From a virus: a stretch of 31,306 nucleotides of DNA. The position numbers and the translations under genes were made by a program. Numbering within the stretch: the stretch's first letter is position 1; each line of letters begins with the position of its first letter. The DNA is taken from positions 1 to 31,306 of IMG/VR virus record IMGVR_UViG_3300043469_001000. One strand, given 5' to 3'. The notes under the pieces are model-generated. The model was given only the letters and a program-made list of their open reading frames with translations. It was not told where the DNA came from and searched no databases. Positions 31,197 through 31,306 of this stretch are shown here, one piece after another.

Positions 31197-31215
31197 GGGT
31201 GAAGGACACTCACCT
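31197..31215 (+). promoter_or_regulatory. Leader hairpin before an unstructured A-rich stretch
   Basis: Stem GGTGA (31198-31202) with TCACC (31210-31214), extended by a G-T pair, loop AGGACAC. The next 40 nt up to the ATG contain a single G and can scarcely fold. This resembles the T4 gene 32 operator, a structured element about 40-67 nt before the AUG followed by A/U-rich single-stranded RNA. Confidence 0.4.
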
Positions 31216-31255
31216 AAATAAAACCATAAAACATAAACTCTTAAAACGTAAAAAA

Positions 31256-31306
31256 ATGGCTATTAACTTAGACGCAATCAGAGGTAGACTGAACAAACTA
31301 CAAAGC
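31256..31306 (+). CDS. Start of a gene, probably gp32-like single-stranded DNA-binding protein (3' partial)
   Basis: Only 17 codons are visible: MAINLDAIRGRLNKLQS. An N-terminus of the form (x)NLDAIRxRLNxLQ is what I recall for gp32-like ssDNA-binding proteins of T4-like phages outside the enterics. Context supports a strongly expressed, controlled gene: two host-type promoters, a phage-type motif and a hairpin followed by an A-rich unstructured leader. The OB-fold and zinc motif that would settle it are beyond the window edge, so the call is tentative. Confidence 0.5.
   Translation, partial: MAINLDAIRGRLNKLQS

Noticed and set aside
1-31306. CRISPR array, insertion sequence, integrase or transposon
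   Set aside because: No regularly spaced direct repeats with unique spacers, no transposase or recombinase motif, and no terminal inverted repeats were seen; the only short tandem repeats are the Thr-rich linkers.

Overview
The window is a 31.3 kb piece of a large contractile-tailed (T4-like, myovirus-type) phage genome that very probably infects a member of the Bacteroidota, most likely a flavobacterium-like host. All convincing genes are on the + strand. The phage assignment rests on a sheath/tube/baseplate/tape-measure series in near-T4 order, an S74 tail fiber, a GH19 endolysin and a probable gp32-like ssDNA-binding protein start. The host assignment rests on four promoters with the Bacteroidota layout (TTTG, exactly 20 nt, TAnnTTTG), a tmRNA whose tag aligns without gaps to the Bacteroidetes-type tag GENNYALAA, a flavobacterial-looking signal peptide, low GC and little Shine-Dalgarno use.

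Layout: (1) 1-5432, the 3' part of a very long tail fiber with about 11 copies of an RAPIFYDSDNT-type motif and a C-terminal self-cleaving S74 chaperone; a small conserved phage protein follows (5487-5891). (2) 6036-18676, the tail module: sheath (gp18-like), tube (gp19-like), gp26-like hub/chaperone with a probable +1 (or -2) frameshift extension just before the tape measure, a small protein, tape measure, gp48/gp54-like tube-baseplate protein with internal repeats, LysM-like baseplate protein, hub protein and a small unknown protein. From 10072 to 18676 the genes are almost abutting, as one operon. (3) 18664-20437, an apparently host-promoter-driven island inside the late genes: a complete phage tmRNA (18710-19095), a terminator that physically overlaps the next promoter, and a short divergent family A DNA polymerase that is probably leaderless. 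(4) 20477-27489, a secreted NUC1-type nuclease translationally coupled (TAATG) to a 2136-residue multi-module protein with a ParB/Srx-like DGHHRW motif. (5) 27553-28829, a small unknown gene whose start codon lies in an inverted repeat, then the GH19 endolysin. (6) 28886-31033, a subtilisin-like virion protease with Thr-rich linkers and a cupredoxin-like domain carrying a His...Cys-x2-His-x2-Met set. (7) 31034-31306, tandem host-type promoters, a phage-type motif and a hairpin leader before the start of a gene that may be the gp32-like ssDNA-binding protein.

Two promoter classes can be read by eye. Host-type promoters (TTTG-N20-TAnnTTTG) precede the tmRNA, the polymerase and the last gene. 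A separate motif, ATATTTATA, occurs in ten intergenic spots, usually 20-25 nt before the ATG of structural and lysis genes, and is a candidate phage late promoter; it is the reverse complement of the T4 late consensus TATAAATA. Five simple terminators separate the units. The most interesting items are the tmRNA with its divergent tag, the overlapping terminator/promoter, the tail-chaperone frameshift, the nuclease, the two mRNA-structure candidates (27499-27554 and 31197-31215) and the repeated late-promoter motif. No database search was possible; all family names come from motif recognition.
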